A stretch of 64,000 bases of DNA from an uncultured Psychrobacter sp. (GTDB lineage: Bacteria > Pseudomonadota > Gammaproteobacteria > Pseudomonadales > Moraxellaceae): positions 186,001 through 250,000 of the forward strand of contig NZ_CANMAH010000001.1 in assembly GCF_947495825.1 (NCBI RefSeq), written 5' to 3'. The notes below the pieces were generated by a model. That model had not been told where the DNA came from. It did no database searches and was given only the letters and a program-made list of their open reading frames with translations. The position numbers were made by a program, and so were the translations under genes. Positions 62,767 through 64,000 of the stretch are shown here, piece after piece. How positions within the stretch are numbered: the stretch's first letter is position 1; every line of letters starts with the position of its first letter.

Positions 62767-64000
62767 TTAAAATGGATACTGACGCGGTTCGTTCTGCACT
62801 GATATCCAGTGCGTTCTGGTAAACTCTTCAAGTATCCACTCACCATTAAAGCGCCCAATACCTGAGTTTTTCTCACCGCCAAACGGTACATTGCTCTCAT
62901 CGTTGACTGAGATATCATTAATATGAGTCATGCCAGCTCTAATACCGCGCGCAAAACGCAGACCTTTTTGCATGTCCGATGTAAATACAGCACTAGACAA
63001 ACCATACATAGAAGCGTTGGCAATCGACAATGCATCGTCTTCATCTTTAGCACGGATGATACCAACCACTGGCCCAAACACTTCATTACACGATAAGTCC
63101 ATCTCGCGAGTCACTTCGGTAAAGATGTGCGGCGGCACCACTTGACCTTTAATCTCCCCACTCAAAATCATATTGGCACCTTCTTTTTGTGCCTGAGCGA
63201 TTTTTTCTTTGAGTGATTTAACTTGTTTTTCATTGATAATTGGGCCGACTGCCGTATCTTGCTTATTCGGATCACCGACGTTTAAAGTTTTAACATGCGC
63301 CAAGAAGCGCTCTACGAAGTCATCATAAATCTCGTCTTCAACAATAATACGGTTGATAGCGATACAGATTTGACCTTGATGGAGGAACTTACCAAAGGCT
63401 GCGGCTTTGACTGCTTGCTCGATGTCAGCATCTTTTAATACCACAAATGGGCTATTACCACCGAGCTCAAGCGCGACTTGTTTGATGTAATCGCCACCAT
63501 TGGCCAGCTCGCCAATGTGTTTGCCCACTGAGGTTGAGCCAGTAAATGATACAAAGCTTGGAATATCATGCGTGACGATAGCATCACCAATCTCACTACC
63601 AGCACCAACGACGACGTTAAGCAATCCTTTTGGCAGACCTGCTTCTTCAAATATTTTGGCGAGCAATAAGCCACCTGTAATAGGTGTATCACTGGCAGGC
63701 TTTAATACGACCGCATTACCAAGTGCGAGCGCTGGTGCGATAGAACGCTGAGTGAGGTGTAGCGGAAAATTCCATGGGCTAATGACGGCTACGACACCGA
63801 TTGGCTCACGATACACGAAGTTTTCTTTACCAGGTATATTCGATGGACGAATCTCACCATGGACGCGGTTAGGAAAAGTTGCCGCTTCAAGCATAATCGC
63901 ACGCGCACTACCAAACTCTACCATTGCTTTAATGCGCGTACTGCCCGACTCTTTAATGAGCCAATCGACTATTTCATCTTGACGTTCATCTAAGACCTTG
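62767..64000 (-). CDS. Aldehyde dehydrogenase family protein, N-terminus outside window
   Basis: An NAD(P)-dependent aldehyde dehydrogenase cut by the window edge; about 411 residues are visible and the frame stays open to 64000 (reading K-V-L-D-E-R-Q at the edge). It has the NAD-binding [15 protein letters not shown], the general-base Glu in [12 protein letters not shown] and the nucleophile in [13 protein letters not shown]. The C-terminal [16 protein letters not shown] is typical of the benzaldehyde/salicylaldehyde-dehydrogenase-like branch. Substrate not determined. Convergent with the 76-aa gene. Confidence 0.93.
   Translation of the reverse strand, partial: KVLDERQDEIVDWLIKESGSTRIKAMVEFGSARAIMLEAATFPNRVHGEIRPSNIPGKENFVYREPIGVVAVISPWNFPLHLTQRSIAPALALGNAVVLKPASDTPITGGLLLAKIFEEAGLPKGLLNVVVGAGSEIGDAIVTHDIPSFVSFTGSTSVGKHIGELANGGDYIKQVALELGGNSPFVVLKDADIEQAVKAAAFGKFLHQGQICIAINRIIVEDEIYDDFVERFLAHVKTLNVGDPNKQDTAVGPIINEKQVKSLKEKIAQAQKEGANMILSGEIKGQVVPPHIFTEVTREMDLSCNEVFGPVVGIIRAKDEDDALSIANASMYGLSSAVFTSDMQKGLRFARGIRAGMTHINDISVNDESNVPFGGEKNSGIGRFNGEWILEEFTRTHWISVQNEPRQYPF

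Overview
The window looks like a chromosomal segment of a Moraxellaceae bacterium, most likely Psychrobacter. This rests on an unusually long Hfq with a Gly/Arg/Phe-rich tail, a carboxynorspermidine pathway, AT-rich intergenic DNA with moderate-GC genes, and protein sequences that read as Psychrobacter-like. It is inferred by eye, not by database search. There is no sign of prophage, insertion sequence, CRISPR array, rRNA or tRNA. Most of the window is core chromosome.

Layout. 1-8.1 kb: a partial voltage-gated ion channel, yebC, ftsY-ogt, two tiny putative lipoproteins and a pair of M16 metallopeptidase-family genes (one with, one without the zinc motif). 8.1-13 kb: cell-envelope genes (a membrane-anchored unknown, an M15-like peptidase, rodA, rlpA) with a 900-base gene-free AT-rich stretch. 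13-18.8 kb: radA and the KDO/LPS-export block kdsD-kdsC-lptC-lptA-lptB. 19-25 kb: hfq, miaA, mutL, tsaE, queD, then a YnfA protein and a small cupin. 25-31.4 kb: a BCCT osmolyte transporter, the norspermidine genes nspC and carboxynorspermidine dehydrogenase, and a DUF924 protein. 31.5-42 kb: a CAP-domain lipoprotein, lpxB-rnhB, DAHP synthase, pepN, pal and a phosphopantetheinyl transferase. 42-55 kb: an outer-membrane protein and a valine-catabolism gene cluster (acyl-CoA ligase, prpE, mmsA, acyl-CoA dehydrogenase, enoyl-CoA hydratase, 3-hydroxyisobutyryl-CoA hydrolase, mmsB) with an IclR regulator next to it. 55-64 kb: an MFS transporter, an orphan beta-helix protein, an MBL-like protein, an alpha carbonic anhydrase, a nitric-oxide response module (NsrR-like regulator, nnrS, a 76-aa protein) and a partial aldehyde dehydrogenase.

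How the genes work together: the valine block takes isobutyryl-CoA to propionyl-CoA; kds/lpt plus lpxB serve lipopolysaccharide synthesis and export; rodA, rlpA, pal and the M15-like protein serve peptidoglycan and the envelope; NsrR-like, NnrS and a near-perfect operator palindrome form a compact NO-sensing unit.

The most unusual signal is a dispersed intergenic hairpin element found three times (about 16.4, 29.3 and 60.8 kb). Its apical loop is conserved while its long stem arms differ between copies yet stay self-complementary, which is the pattern expected of a selected structure or a hairpin-type mobile element. Second in interest are a structured 5' leader before carboxynorspermidine dehydrogenase, the tandem mini-lipoproteins, and the insertion in the NsrR-like sensor domain.
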